Source: an uncultured Clostridia bacterium | Lineage (GTDB): Bacteria; Bacillota; Clostridia; Christensenellales; Borkfalkiaceae | Direction of reading: 5' to 3' | Length of the DNA stretch: 64,000 nt | Assembly: GCA_947629515.1 (NCBI GenBank) | Contig: CANRDY010000005.1 | Span: 1-64,000 of the forward strand | Part shown: in pieces, positions 1 through 9,832 of the stretch | How positions within the stretch are numbered: position 1 is the first letter of the stretch | Layout of the letters: each line of letters starts with the position of its first letter | Translations under genes and position numbers: made by a program | The notes under the pieces: model-generated | Databases searched by the model: none | What the model was told of the DNA's origin: nothing | What the model saw: only the letters and a program-made list of their open reading frames with translations

Positions 1-84
1 TAAACCTTTCGGAATTTCAAAAAGTCGGGCGCGCAATAGCTTATTTAAGGCAACCCTTAAAAAAAATTCAGGAGGATCACAAAA

Positions 85-555
85 ATGCCCAGAAGAGGCG
101 GAGTTCCCAAAAGGGACGTTTTACCCGATCCCGTGTATCATTCCAAGGTCGTAACCAAACTTATCAATCAGATAATGTACGACGGAAAGCGCGGAACGGC
201 ACAGAGCATCGTTTACGAGGCTTTTTCGATAATGAGCGATAAACTCCAGAAAGACGCAATGGAGATATTCGATCAGGCAATGGCAAACATAATGCCCACG
301 CTCGAAGTTAAGGCAAGGAGAGTGGGCGGCGCGAACTATCAGGTTCCCGTTGAAATAAGACCCGAAAGAAGGCAGACGCTCGCCATTCGCTGGCTGGTCA
401 CCAGCACAAGAAAGAGAAGCGAGCGCGATATGAGCGCAAAGCTCGCCGCGGAGCTTATGGACGCGTACAACAACGCGGGCGGCGCGGTAAAGAAAAAGGA
501 AGATACCCACAGAATGGCGGAAGCAAACAAGGCGTTCGCACATTTCAGGTTCTGA
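85..555 (+). CDS. rpsG: 30S ribosomal protein S7
   Basis: This is S7, the primary 16S rRNA-binding protein that nucleates assembly of the 30S head. The 156-residue length is the family norm. The N-terminal MPRRGG, the central [12 protein letters not shown] segment and the AFAHFRF C-terminus are all typical of S7. A perfect AGGAGG lies at 70-75, 9 nt before the ATG. fusA starts 14 nt after the stop, so this is the rpsG-fusA-tuf part of a str operon. rpsL would be expected just left of the window, but it cannot be shown here. Confidence 0.98.
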   Translation: MPRRGGVPKRDVLPDPVYHSKVVTKLINQIMYDGKRGTAQSIVYEAFSIMSDKLQKDAMEIFDQAMANIMPTLEVKARRVGGANYQVPVEIRPERRQTLAIRWLVTSTRKRSERDMSAKLAAELMDAYNNAGGAVKKKEDTHRMAEANKAFAHFRF

Positions 556-569
556 CAAGAGGTTGAGTT

Positions 570-2678
570 ATGGCAAGAGAATACGATTTGGTCCATACCA
601 GAAATATAGGCATAATGGCGCACATAGACGCGGGCAAGACCACGACTACCGAGCGCATACTGTACTATACGGGCATCAACCATAAGATAGGCGAAGTGCA
701 CGACGGCGCCGCCACCATGGACTGGATGGTTCAGGAACAGGAGAGAGGTATAACCATAACCTCCGCCGCGACTACCTGCCATTGGACGAGGAGCGGACTC
801 ACCAAAAAGGACGAGTGCAGAATCAACATCATCGACACCCCCGGACACGTCGACTTTACCGTAGAGGTCGAAAGATCGCTACGCGTTCTCGACGGGGCTA
901 TCGCCACGTTCTGCGCCAAGGGCGGCGTAGAACCCCAGTCCGAGACTGTATGGCGTCAGGCGGACAAGTACAAAGTCCCCCGCATAGCCTACGTCAATAA
1001 GATGGACATAAACGGCGCGGACTACAAAAGAGCTATTTCGATGATGCGCGAAAGGCTCAACGCCAACCCCATACCCATCGAACTGCCCATCGGCAAGGAA
1101 GCGACTTTCCAGGGCATAGTAGACGTTATAGAGATGAACGCCGAGATCTACGACTCGGACGACGGCAAGCAGTATCACAAGGCCGAAATACCCGAGGACA
1201 TGCGCAAAGAAGCCGAAGAGGCGCATATAGTCGTTATGGAAGCCGCCGCCGAGGGCGACGACGAGATAATGGAAAAATACCTCGACACCATGGAGCTTAC
1301 CCCCGACGAGATAAGAAAAGGTCTGCGCGCGGCTACCATAGCCATGAAGTGCACCCCCGTGCTCTGCGGTTCTTCTTACAAGAACAAGGGCGTACAGATG
1401 CTCCTCGACGCGGTCGTCGACTTCCTGCCCTCTCCCGTAGACGTTGCGCACGTCACGGGCGTCAACCCCGAAACGGGCGCGGAAGAGGAGAGAAAGACCT
1501 CCGACGAAGAGCCGTTCGCGGGTCTTGCGTTCAAAATAGCTACCGACCCGTTCGTGGGCAGGCTCGCGTATTTCAGAGCCTATTCGGGCGTTCTGAACTC
1601 GGGTTCGTACGTCTACAATTCCACCAAGGGCAAAAAGGAGAGGGTCGGCAGGCTCGTGCAGATGCACGCCAACACCCGTACCGAAATAGACAAGATATAT
1701 TCGGGCGATATCTGCGCCATAGTCGGGCTTAAAGACACGACTACGGGCGATACGCTCTGCGACGAAGCGCACCCCATAGTGCTTGAACAGATGACCTTCT
1801 CCGATCCCGTCATTCAGCTCTCCATAGAGCCTAAAACAAAGGCGGGTCAGGAAAAGATGACGCTTGCTCTCGTAAAGCTCGCCGAAGAAGACCCCACGTT
1901 CAAGACCTACACCGATCAGGAGACGGGTCAGACCATAATAGCCGGCATGGGCGAACTTCACCTCGACATTATAGTCGACAGGCTTTTGAGGGAATTCAAA
2001 GTCGAAGCCAACGTCGGCAAGCCGCAGGTCGCCTACCGCGAGACCATAAAGAGAGCCGTAGACTGCGAAGGACTCTACAAGAGGCAGTCGGGCGGTAAAG
2101 GTCAGTACGGTCACTGCAAACTTCATCTTCTTCCCGCAGAGCCGGGCGAGGGATATACCTTCGAGGACCTCACCGTCGGCGGTTCTATCCCCAAGGAGTT
2201 CATTCCCGCCATCGACAAGGGTATCCGCGGAGCGGCGAAGAACGGCTTTTTGGCGGGTTACGAAGTTGTGGACTTCAAAGTGCAGGTTTACGACGGAAGT
2301 TTCCACGAGGTCGACTCGTCCGAAATGGCGTTCCAGATCGCGGGCTCTATGGCGTTCAAAGACGGCATGGCAAAGGCAAACCCCGTTTTGCTTGAACCCA
2401 TAATGAAGGTCGAGATCATAACCCCCGACGATTACTTCGGCGACATAATGGGCAACGTAACGGCGCGCCGCGGCACGATAGTTTCCACCGACGACAGGGC
2501 GGGAGCTAAGGTAGTCGACGCGGAAGTGCCTCTTTCGGAGATGTTCGGCTATGCGACCGACCTTCGTTCGAGGACTCAGGGAAGAGGTCAATTCACCATG
2601 CAGTTCGACCACTATTCCGAAGTGCCCAAGTCCGTAGCCGAAAAAGTTATAGGCGAGCGCGCCAAAAAGCAGAACTAA
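570..2678 (+). CDS. fusA: Elongation factor G
   Basis: This is the translocase GTPase of translation elongation and, with RRF, of ribosome recycling. All G motifs are visible: G1 AHIDAGKTT near residue 18, the switch-[12 protein letters not shown] region, G3 DTPGHVDF and G4 NKMD. They are followed by the domain II-V order of canonical EF-G1. The 702-residue length is normal. The ribosome-binding site before the ATG is only a weak GAGGT, so translation may be partly coupled to rpsG 14 nt upstream. A long minus-strand open frame lies antisense to it and is a codon-usage shadow. Confidence 0.98.
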   Translation: MAREYDLVHTRNIGIMAHIDAGKTTTTERILYYTGINHKIGEVHDGAATMDWMVQEQERGITITSAATTCHWTRSGLTKKDECRINIIDTPGHVDFTVEVERSLRVLDGAIATFCAKGGVEPQSETVWRQADKYKVPRIAYVNKMDINGADYKRAISMMRERLNANPIPIELPIGKEATFQGIVDVIEMNAEIYDSDDGKQYHKAEIPEDMRKEAEEAHIVVMEAAAEGDDEIMEKYLDTMELTPDEIRKGLRAATIAMKCTPVLCGSSYKNKGVQMLLDAVVDFLPSPVDVAHVTGVNPETGAEEERKTSDEEPFAGLAFKIATDPFVGRLAYFRAYSGVLNSGSYVYNSTKGKKERVGRLVQMHANTRTEIDKIYSGDICAIVGLKDTTTGDTLCDEAHPIVLEQMTFSDPVIQLSIEPKTKAGQEKMTLALVKLAEEDPTFKTYTDQETGQTIIAGMGELHLDIIVDRLLREFKVEANVGKPQVAYRETIKRAVDCEGLYKRQSGGKGQYGHCKLHLLPAEPGEGYTFEDLTVGGSIPKEFIPAIDKGIRGAAKNGFLAGYEVVDFKVQVYDGSFHEVDSSEMAFQIAGSMAFKDGMAKANPVLLEPIMKVEIITPDDYFGDIMGNVTARRGTIVSTDDRAGAKVVDAEVPLSEMFGYATDLRSRTQGRGQFTMQFDHYSEVPKSVAEKVIGERAKKQN

Positions 2679-2723
2679 GAGTTGCAACGCGCTTAAAAAT
2701 TATTTATTTTCGCTTAAATTCGT

Positions 2724-2752
2724 TTGTCTTTTTTGAAAATATAAGATATAAT
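2724..2752 (+). promoter_or_regulatory. Promoter for tuf
   Basis: TTGTCT (2724-2729) and TATAAT (2747-2752) are separated by 17 nt, in an AT-rich gap between fusA and tuf. This would give tuf its own sigma-A promoter and a leader of about 85 nt containing a small GC-rich stem (about 2790-2805), besides read-through from the str operon. Confidence 0.75.
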
Positions 2753-2843
2753 GAATAGGACGCAAAAAGGCGAGCAGATAGCTGCGACGCCGCAAGGCGG
2801 AAGTTATCATTTTTATAAAATATAATTTAAGGAGAAAAAAGAA

Positions 2844-4064
<1,221 letters not shown>

Positions 4065-4100
4065 TCGCCAAGGTTAAAGAAGTATAGTAGAATAAAAAGC

Positions 4101-4133
4101 GGCGGGGCGCAGAAAACTGCGCCCCGCCTTTTT
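4101..4133 (+). terminator. Intrinsic terminator of tuf
   Basis: A 12-bp GC-rich stem (GGCGGGGCGCAG at 4101-4112 with its complement at 4117-4128) and an AAAA loop are followed by five T residues. It ends the str operon. Confidence 0.92.
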
Positions 4134-4240
4134 GTTGCCGTTAAACTTCGTACAGCTATTGCCCATTCCTCCCCTTCCATTTGGAGGGGGAGGGGAGGGT
4201 AGGGGTAGCATTTTGAAATAATATCGGATTACATTATGGC

Positions 4241-4481
4241 ACTGTCATTTCGAGCCGATTGAGAAGACGTGAAACGGCTTCGCGCGAGGGCGTAAGCCCG
4301 ACGCTCTGCCGAGGGTTCCCGCTTGCGGGAAACGGCAGATTGAGCGAGAGAATCCCAACGGGGTCTGCTCGGGGCACTTTGAAACGCGTTACCATTTCCA
4401 AATAATATCTACCATATAAAAAACTCCGCTATACTGCGGAATAGACCCGTTCGACGCGCTTCGCTTGCTCAGGGTGACAGT
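4241..4481 (+). repeat. Repeat family A, copy 1
   Basis: The left end ACTGTCATTTCGA is followed by internal hairpins, the conserved GAGAATCCC block, the TCCGC-TATACT-GCGGA hairpin and the right end GGGTGACAGT. The stem around 4265-4340 (CTGCCG...CGGCAG enclosing CCCGC...GCGGG) differs from other copies. Confidence 0.75.
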
Positions 4482-4494
4482 TATTATTTAAAAT

Positions 4495-4522
4495 GCGGCG
4501 GTGCAGTTATCTGCCCCGCCGC
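4495..4522 (-). terminator. Hairpin terminator at the nth 3' end
   Basis: GCGGCGG and CCGCCGC arms enclose GCAG-TTAT-CTGC. It lies 4 nt beyond the nth stop, in the position of a minus-strand terminator. The run downstream on the minus strand is A/T rich rather than a pure U tract. Confidence 0.6.
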
Positions 4523-4526
4523 CTCA

Positions 4527-5147
4527 TCACTTTCCCTCGAACTCGCACAATGTGCGCAGAGTGCAGTGGGCGCAGTCGGGGTTGCGGCTGTGGCAGACCT
4601 GCCGCCCGTGATAAATAAGGTAATGGTGCGCCTTCGACCAAAGTTCCTTGGGGATAGCCGCTTTCAGCCCCTCTTCAACCTTGTCGGGCGTGTTTCCGCG
4701 CGCCAGCCCCAAGCGGTTCGACACTCTGAAAACATGCGTGTCCACCGCGATCGCGTCGCCGCCGAACGCCACCGCATACACCACGTTCGCCGTCTTTTGC
4801 CCGACGCCCGCAAGCGTTTTGAGTTGGGCGTGCTCCGACGGCACTTCGCCCCCGAACTTCTCGACTATATCGCGCGAGGCGGACAGAATGTGCGCCGCTT
4901 TGTGTCTGTAAAACCCGCACGAAAAGATATATTTTTCAAGCTCTTCCTGCGTTAGTTCAAGCATAGTGTCAGGCGTATTGTGTTTTTTGAAGAGTTCGGC
5001 GGTCACCTTGTTCACGCGCTCGTCGGTGCATTGCGCCGACAAAATAACGGCGACGAGCAACTCGTATGGGCTGTTGAATCTGAGCGCGGGAGCGGCGTTC
5101 GGGTACAGCCGCGCCAGCTCTTCCAGAATTTTTTTCTTTCGTTCCAT
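4527..5147 (-). CDS. nth: Endonuclease III (DNA glycosylase/AP lyase)
   Basis: This is a base-excision repair enzyme that removes oxidised pyrimidines and cleaves AP sites. The helix-hairpin-helix with catalytic lysine is LAGVGQKTANVV, and the catalytic aspartate is in AVDTHVFRVSNRLGL. The C-terminal [4Fe-4S] ligands follow the C-x6-C-x2-C-x5-C pattern in CHSRNPDC-AHC-TLRTLC. The chosen start (MERKKKILEEL) gives 206 residues, the family norm. A longer frame back to 5246 adds 33 non-conserved residues and would run through the promoter. The start has no Shine-Dalgarno, and the -10 box ends 6 nt before it, so the mRNA is predicted to be leaderless. Confidence 0.95.
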   Translation of the reverse strand: MERKKKILEELARLYPNAAPALRFNSPYELLVAVILSAQCTDERVNKVTAELFKKHNTPDTMLELTQEELEKYIFSCGFYRHKAAHILSASRDIVEKFGGEVPSEHAQLKTLAGVGQKTANVVYAVAFGGDAIAVDTHVFRVSNRLGLARGNTPDKVEEGLKAAIPKELWSKAHHYLIYHGRQVCHSRNPDCAHCTLRTLCEFEGK

Positions 5148-5153
5148 AAAAAA

Positions 5154-5182
5154 ATTATAGCATATTTCCGCCGATAAATCAA
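5154..5182 (-). promoter_or_regulatory. Promoter of nth, predicted leaderless
   Basis: Read on the minus strand, TTGATT (5177-5182) and TATAAT (5154-5159) are 17 nt apart. Six nt then separate the -10 from the ATG at 5147, which puts +1 on the start codon. Confidence 0.75.
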
Positions 5183-5232
5183 CATATATCGCAATTTTCG
5201 CATATTCTGTTATAAAGCGTTCAAGGAGAACT

Positions 5233-5589
5233 ATGCAGGATTTCAAAAGTTACAGGCGTCCCGACGACGGGCGCGATAAGGCGCAGAACGCCGCCCGCGC
5301 GGGCGGCTTCAACGGCAATTCGGGTAGCGCAAGCAGTGCGGTTGGCGGGGTCGGGGACGCCCGCCTGAACGATACCGTCGAGCTTGTAAAGCTGTTTTCG
5401 GCGGCGATGAACGGCAAGAGCGCGTCTGAAATTCTTTCGACCGTTATAGCCGAAGCCGAGCGCGGCAAGCGCGCGGGCACGCTCACCAACGCCGACCTCG
5501 ATAATTTTTACTCTTCGCTTTCGCCGTTTTTGGACGGCATCAAGCGCAAAAAACTGCGGCAGGTCATCAACCGCTTAAAGGAAATTTAA
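5233..5589 (+). CDS. Hypothetical protein, helical C-terminal domain
   Basis: The function is not recognised. The 118 residues split into a disordered Gly/Ser/Ala-rich N-terminus (about 1-45) and a C-terminal, predominantly helical part (about 48-118) that ends in a basic amphipathic helix, IKRKKLRQVINRLKEI. The SD AAGGAGA at 5222-5228 sits 4 nt before the ATG. It is divergent from nth, with under 90 nt between the two starts. An AT-rich element shared with other operon gaps follows it (5616-5645), before the next small gene, which may be co-transcribed. Confidence 0.75.
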   Translation: MQDFKSYRRPDDGRDKAQNAARAGGFNGNSGSASSAVGGVGDARLNDTVELVKLFSAAMNGKSASEILSTVIAEAERGKRAGTLTNADLDNFYSSLSPFLDGIKRKKLRQVINRLKEI

Positions 5590-5615
5590 CCTTATAAAAC
5601 GACCCGCCGCAACTC

Positions 5616-5645
5616 AAAATTGCAATATATATTGATATTTTTGAA
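5616..5645 (+). repeat. AT-rich intercistronic motif
   Basis: GCAATATATATTGATATTT lies between two co-directional genes. Related sequences occur at 5174-5200, 24800-24829, 40551-40580, 58212-58245 and 62436-62466, nearly all in operon gaps. Confidence 0.55.
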
Positions 5646-5656
5646 TTTTTAAGCCT

Positions 5657-6115
5657 ATGGACGACCTCGGAAACCTTATCGCGCTTTTGGAGTGCGACGA
5701 TCCTTTGACCGAGATTTTTAACTGCATCTTGCGCGACGTGCGCCGCTCCCCGCAGGCAAACTCGCCCGCGGCGTACCTCTTGTGCGCGCTCTTAAACGAG
5801 CTTTCGCACGGGCTTAACGGCGGCGCGCAACCGCCCCAACCCCGCCCGCCGCACGGCGAACGCCCGTTGCACTGCGAACGGAGTTGTCAACCATGTCAGC
5901 CCTGCGAACCGTGCGGACCGTGCACGGCTTGTGAGGAGCGTTCCGCACAGCCCTCGGTTCAGCCAACAGAAAAACCCTGCGCACAGTCCGCAGTTCAATC
6001 AATTGAACAGCCCGTTCAGCCCGACATATTGTCGCCGTTGGGCGATTTGCCCCCGCGGGAGATAGAGGTTGCGCTCAAACGCTTGATATGCGCCGACCGA
6101 CGTGCTATAATGTGA
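5657..6115 (+). CDS. Hypothetical Cys/Pro-rich protein
   Basis: The function is not recognised. The 152 residues comprise a helical N-terminus (about 1-55), a central Pro/Gln/Cys tract with a dense CxxCxxCxxCxxC ladder (about residues 74-95), a Gln/Pro/Ser linker and a helical C-terminus. The cysteine ladder could bind metal or be disulphide-linked. No signal peptide is visible. There is no clear Shine-Dalgarno. Its 3' end contains the promoter of the next gene, whose ATG begins 3 nt after this stop. Confidence 0.65.
   Translation: MDDLGNLIALLECDDPLTEIFNCILRDVRRSPQANSPAAYLLCALLNELSHGLNGGAQPPQPRPPHGERPLHCERSCQPCQPCEPCGPCTACEERSAQPSVQPTEKPCAQSAVQSIEQPVQPDILSPLGDLPPREIEVALKRLICADRRAIM
6083..6111 (+). 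promoter_or_regulatory. Promoter inside the Cys/Pro-rich gene, predicted leaderless
   Basis: TTGATA (6083-6088), a 17-nt spacer and TATAAT (6106-6111) are followed 6 nt later by the ATG at 6118. The promoter lies within the 3' coding end of the upstream gene. Confidence 0.75.
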
Positions 6116-6117
6116 GT

Positions 6118-7032
6118 ATGAAAACGGGAATTTCAACCGCCTCGTTCTTTTTGAGGCAGGAGTGCGAAGAGGCGATAGCCGCCATCGGCGGGCTGGGCGC
6201 GCAGTGCGCCGAGGTGTTCCTCGGCTCGTTTTACGAATATCGCCCCGAGTTCGCGCGCAAGGTCGTGCAGACTTTCGCCGAACGCACGGGGGGCGATCGC
6301 TCCACCGTGGGCGAGGGCTTTTCGGAAAACGCCGCAGACGGCGGGGAAAGAAGGGCGGGCGAACTGCATATTTTGCAGCCGTCGGAGCGACCTTTCGGGG
6401 ACATGGAAGTGACGTCGGTGCACGCGCTTTCGTCCAATTTCGAACCGCAGCTCTTTTCATCGTCGCGCAGGGTGCGCGGGGACGCCTTTTATTGGCTCGA
6501 CCAGATAATGCGTTCGGCGAACATATTAGAGGCGAAAAAGTATACCTTTCACGGGCTTTTCGGGCATGCGGCGCACGGCGCAGGTCGTAAAGATTTGGGT
6601 TCAACCGCGGAATATCTGAACGGCGCGATTGAGTTTTGCGCGCGCTACGGCGTGGAGCTGTGCCTCGAAAACGTGTGCTGGTGCCTCTATAACCGCCCGG
6701 GCGTGTTTGCGGAATTAAAGGAGAGGTGTCCCTCGCTGAGGGGCGTGCTCGATCTGAAGCAGGCGCGCCGTTCGGGCTATCCCGCGCAGATGTACATCGA
6801 GGATATGCGCGGCTGTATTTCGCACGTGCATCTTTCGGACGTCACCGCGGAGGGCAGACTGTGTCTGCCGGGCAAGGGTGTGACCGACTTTTCGGAGCTT
6901 TTCAAAAGGCTGGCGGGCGCGGGCTTCGACGGCGAGCTTATTATCGAGACGTACAGCGACGACTATTCCGACTTGTCCGAGCTGAAAACCTCGCTCGAAT
7001 ACATATCCGAACTCGCCTGTAAGCAGGGCTGA
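6118..7032 (+). CDS. Sugar-phosphate isomerase/epimerase-like TIM-barrel protein
   Basis: It belongs to the AP-endonuclease-2/xylose-isomerase-like superfamily, a metal-dependent TIM barrel. Supporting segments are the first strand MKTGISTASFF, a VELCLENV strand with the metal-ligand Glu, GVLDLKQARRSGY, the HVHLSD strand (His/Asp ligands) and the closing ELIIETYSDD (Glu). The substrate is unknown. The chosen start gives 304 residues; an ATG 30 nt earlier overlaps the -35 box. There is no Shine-Dalgarno, and the start coincides with the predicted transcription start. Confidence 0.85.
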   Translation: MKTGISTASFFLRQECEEAIAAIGGLGAQCAEVFLGSFYEYRPEFARKVVQTFAERTGGDRSTVGEGFSENAADGGERRAGELHILQPSERPFGDMEVTSVHALSSNFEPQLFSSSRRVRGDAFYWLDQIMRSANILEAKKYTFHGLFGHAAHGAGRKDLGSTAEYLNGAIEFCARYGVELCLENVCWCLYNRPGVFAELKERCPSLRGVLDLKQARRSGYPAQMYIEDMRGCISHVHLSDVTAEGRLCLPGKGVTDFSELFKRLAGAGFDGELIIETYSDDYSDLSELKTSLEYISELACKQG

Positions 7033-7101
7033 GTTTTGCGGCGGGGGCGAACACGTTTGCGTGTATAATAGGGTAGAACCGATATGGGGGGAATAATGAT
7101 G

Positions 7102-7139
7102 GCGGCGGGGCGCGCGATTAAAATCGCACGCCCCGCCGC
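7102..7139 (+). terminator. GC-rich hairpin after the TIM-barrel gene
   Basis: GCGGCGGGGCG pairs with CGCCCCGCCGC around a CGCGATTAAAATCGCA centre. It lacks a strong T tract but matches the terminator-like hairpins found at most operon ends here. Confidence 0.55.
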
Positions 7140-7266
7140 AAGCGTTCCCCACAAAAAAACCGCCGTTGCCGCTCACCGAAAAAGTACAGGGTCGTATTGA
7201 TTTTTTACGGCGGTTATCGTATAATGTTTATAATTAAAAAGAGCGGTAAATTTTAAGGAGTTCAAT

Positions 7267-7707
7267 ATGCAGATACGCAATATGCAGCCCGATGACTACG
7301 AAAGCGTTTACGCGCTGTGGCTGAGTTGCCCCGGTATGGGGTTGAATGATTTGGATGATTCGCGGGAAGGTGTGGAAAGGTATCTCGCGCGGAACCCGAA
7401 AACCTGTTTTGTTGCAGAGGAAGAGGGTTCGATAATAGGCGCGATATTAACGGGACATGACGGTCGCCGCGGGCATATCGGTCACACGGCTGTGTCGCCG
7501 AGCTTTCAAAGGCAAGGTATCGGCAAAAATATGGTCGAAACAGCCCTTAAAGCCTTAAAAGCGCAGGGTATAAACAAAGTTAATCTGGTCGTCTTTGCCC
7601 GCAACAAAATCGGCAACGCTTTTTGGGAAAAGATGGGGTTTACCCAACGCCCCGATCTGGTGTATCGAAATAAAAATCTTGTGGATATGATACGTATAGA
7701 CACATAG
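7267..7707 (+). CDS. GNAT-family N-acetyltransferase
   Basis: This is a 146-residue acetyl-CoA-dependent acetyltransferase of the GNAT fold. The acetyl-CoA pyrophosphate loop is seen as TAVSPSFQRQGIGKNMV (about residues 80-96), followed by the beta5 strand NLVVFARN and the helix GNAFWEKMGF. The acceptor is unknown; small-molecule and protein (RimI-like) substrates both fit. The SD AAGGAG at about 7255-7260 lies 6 nt before the ATG. A weak promoter with TATAAT-like boxes lies at about 7205-7240. It stands alone and ends at a perfect hairpin. Confidence 0.88.
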   Translation: MQIRNMQPDDYESVYALWLSCPGMGLNDLDDSREGVERYLARNPKTCFVAEEEGSIIGAILTGHDGRRGHIGHTAVSPSFQRQGIGKNMVETALKALKAQGINKVNLVVFARNKIGNAFWEKMGFTQRPDLVYRNKNLVDMIRIDT

Positions 7708-7757
7708 TCTATCGTGTCTTTTAAATAATTTATAAGTATAAGAACCGCAGTTATTTT

Positions 7758-7790
7758 GCGCGCGGGCGTTGTTTCAACGCCCGCGCGCTT
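7758..7790 (+). terminator. Terminator after the GNAT gene
   Basis: GCGCGCGGGCGTTG and CAACGCCCGCGCGC form a perfect 14-bp stem with a TTT loop, followed by a short T run. Confidence 0.7.
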
Positions 7791-8169
7791 TGCTCCCGCT
7801 CCCGTTAAACTTCGTATATACGTCGCAATACTGTGTTGAACATCGCTCCGCCTTGGTCACGTACTTCATTGTACGCTCCCTGCGGTCGTCGCTCGTTCGC
7901 CTTGTCTTGCTCGCATCTCCGAAGTTTCTCACTTCGTACAGGCAACCCCCACCTTCAATTCCTCCCCCTTACCAAGGGGGAGGGAATAGGGAAAAAATAT
8001 TCGCTCCCCTTCGTCTGCCGCGAGGGGGAGCTGTCTGCGACAGCAGACTGAGGGGGTGTATTATAAATATTATCGGCGCACATTAAGGTATTATTCGCGC
8101 GCCCGCTTCCGCAAGCGTTCACAACACCTCAAATATAGTTCAAAATCACGGCAATTTGTTTTCAAACGG
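7791..8169. other. Intergenic repeats C and D upstream of the purine permease
   Basis: No gene is seen. Repeat C covers 7803-7943 (CCGTTAAACTTCGTATA ... AAGTTTCTCACTTCGTACA). Repeat D covers 7943-8060, with CCTCCCCCTT/AAGGGGGAGG arms followed by GGGGGAGCTGTCTGCGAC and its partner ending GACTGAGGGGGTG. The last 100 bp before the promoter contain nothing recognisable. Confidence 0.65.
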
Positions 8170-8198
8170 TTGCCGAATTGTTTTAGTTATGCTAAAAT
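8170..8198 (+). promoter_or_regulatory. Promoter of the purine permease
   Basis: TTGCCG (8170-8175), a 17-nt spacer and TAAAAT (8193-8198). Confidence 0.6.
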
Positions 8199-8212
8199 GT
8201 GAATGAAAAGCG

Positions 8213-8247
8213 AAAGCCCCTAGGGGCTTTGTCGTTTTACAAACGAC
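8213..8247 (+). promoter_or_regulatory. Double-hairpin 5' leader of the permease gene
   Basis: A perfect palindrome AAAGCCCC-TA-GGGGCTTT (8213-8230) is followed directly by GTCGTTTTACAAACGAC (8231-8247) and an A run. It lies 15 nt downstream of the -10. It lacks the three-way-junction consensus of purine riboswitches. The same two-hairpin order precedes the kinase cluster at 12193-12240. Confidence 0.5.
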
Positions 8248-8287
8248 AAAAAACACTTTAAGAAAAAAATTATCGGAGGTACTTCAG

Positions 8288-9808
8288 ATGAGCGACGAAA
8301 CAAAAGCTCCCCAAGAGCCGCGACCCGACGAGGGCGGCTCGGCGGCGGGTGAACGGCAAAGCCCGTACAAGGGGTTTTTCGGAAAGGTCGATAACTTCTT
8401 CACAATAACCAAGAGCGGCTCAGACTACAAAAAGGAAGTTATCGCAGGTCTCACCACCTTTATGGCGATGGTCTACATTCTCATGGTCAACGCGGGAATG
8501 TTCTCCGAAACGTGGGTCGGGCTTTCCTACGGCGCGGCGTATATCGCAACGGCAATAGGCGCGGTCGCGGGCACTCTGCTTATGGCGTTCCTTGCAAAAA
8601 TGCCGCTTGCGCAGGCGTCGGGAATGGGGGTCAACGCGTTTATCGTTTACACCCTGTTGTTGAACGGTTCGGGTTTAACATTCGCAAACTGCATGGTGTT
8701 CACCCTTTTGGACGGCGTCATATTCGTCATTTTAACGGTGACGGGGCTTCGCCAAAAGATATTCGGCGCAATTCCCGCGGCGGTCCGCAACGCGATCCCC
8801 GTCGGCATAGGTCTGTTCATCGCCTTTATCGGCTTGCAGAACGCGGGGCTTATAGTTAAAGACGATTCCACTTTGGTTGCGTTTAGGTCGTTTAACGTGC
8901 TTGCGAACGACTTTTCGTACAGCGGCATAATAGCTCCCGTCGTTGCAATGCTCGGAGTTCTGGCTATCGCCGTTATGTCCAAAAAGAACGTAAAAGGCTC
9001 TATTTTATGGGGAATACTCGGTTCGACCGTCCTCTATTACGTAATGGCGGGCATAGGCGTTGCGGCGGGCAACGAGGGCTGCAGGGCGATATTCGGCGGA
9101 ATAAGTTTCTCCGATCCCTTCACGGCGTTCGGCGATTGGGGAACGCAGGCGGTCGGCAAGGTGTTCACGGAAGGCTTTGATTTTTCCGCGTATTTGAATA
9201 CCCCCGGCAACAATGCGGGAACGCTTATACTCTTGCTGTTCACGACCGCCCTTTCGTTCTGCATAATAGATATGTTCAATACGATAGGCACGCTCTACGG
9301 CGCGTGCGCCAAGGGCGACCTTCTCGACAAGGACGGCGTTCCCCTCAATATGAACAAAATGATGCTCTGCGACGCGATCGCGACCTGCACGGGTGCTATC
9401 GCGGGTACTTCGACCGTTACCACATTCGTGGAATCTTCCTCGGGCGTGGCGGCGGGGGGAAGAACGGGATTTGCCTCGGTCGTCACGGGACTTATGTTCC
9501 TTTTGGCGATGTTTTTAAGTCCCGTCGCCCAGCTAATTCCCTCGGGCGCAACGGCTGCCGCGCTCATGTGGGTGGGCGTTCTGATGATGACTTCGGTCAC
9601 GGATATAGACTGGACCGACCCCGCCGAAGCGTTCGTAGGGTTTGTGACCATTATCATAATGGTTTTGGGCTATTCCATTCCCGACGGCATCGGCATCGGT
9701 ATTCTGGCGTATGTCATCGTCAAGCTGTTCACGGGCAAGGTCAAGGAGGTATCCATAGCCACATGGGTCATCGGCGCGTTCTTCCTCGCCTACTTCATTT
9801 TGACATAA
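8288..9808 (+). CDS. NCS2-family (AzgA-like) purine permease
   Basis: This is a proton-coupled nucleobase transporter of the adenine/guanine/hypoxanthine group (COG2252-like). It has about 12-14 hydrophobic segments, an early KKEVIAGLTTFMAMVYILMVN start, the MGVNAFIVYTL segment and VRNAIPVGIGLFIAFIGLQNAG. The motif GTSTVTTFVESSSGVAAGGRTG is the substrate-site region. The 506 residues include about 30 hydrophilic N-terminal residues beyond the usual start. The SD GGAGG precedes the ATG. Adenine deaminase follows 514 bp downstream, supporting a role in purine salvage. Confidence 0.92.
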   Translation: MSDETKAPQEPRPDEGGSAAGERQSPYKGFFGKVDNFFTITKSGSDYKKEVIAGLTTFMAMVYILMVNAGMFSETWVGLSYGAAYIATAIGAVAGTLLMAFLAKMPLAQASGMGVNAFIVYTLLLNGSGLTFANCMVFTLLDGVIFVILTVTGLRQKIFGAIPAAVRNAIPVGIGLFIAFIGLQNAGLIVKDDSTLVAFRSFNVLANDFSYSGIIAPVVAMLGVLAIAVMSKKNVKGSILWGILGSTVLYYVMAGIGVAAGNEGCRAIFGGISFSDPFTAFGDWGTQAVGKVFTEGFDFSAYLNTPGNNAGTLILLLFTTALSFCIIDMFNTIGTLYGACAKGDLLDKDGVPLNMNKMMLCDAIATCTGAIAGTSTVTTFVESSSGVAAGGRTGFASVVTGLMFLLAMFLSPVAQLIPSGATAAALMWVGVLMMTSVTDIDWTDPAEAFVGFVTIIIMVLGYSIPDGIGIGILAYVIVKLFTGKVKEVSIATWVIGAFFLAYFILT

Positions 9809-9832
9809 AATTTTACCTGCCGCAAACGTTCC

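Larger units (their letters stand above)
4134..4526. other. Intergenic repeat region between tuf and nth
   Basis: No gene is seen here. From left to right it holds a fragment of repeat C (about 4138-4160), a short D element (about 4165-4205, CCTCCCC pairing with GGGGAGG), one A element (4241-4481), and a GC-rich hairpin at 4495-4522 that can terminate nth, whose stop codon is at 4527-4529 on the minus strand. Confidence 0.7.

Noticed and set aside
1-3. TAA at the window start as the rpsL stop codon
   Set aside because: It is plausible from str-operon order, but a single codon at the edge cannot support a feature.
879-2687. 602-codon minus-strand open frame opposite fusA
   Set aside because: It is antisense to a fully conserved EF-G gene, has no family motifs, and arises from codon bias.
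8100-8287. Purine riboswitch before the purine permease
   Set aside because: The conserved junction and loop sequences of purine or PRPP riboswitches are missing. Only two simple hairpins are present.
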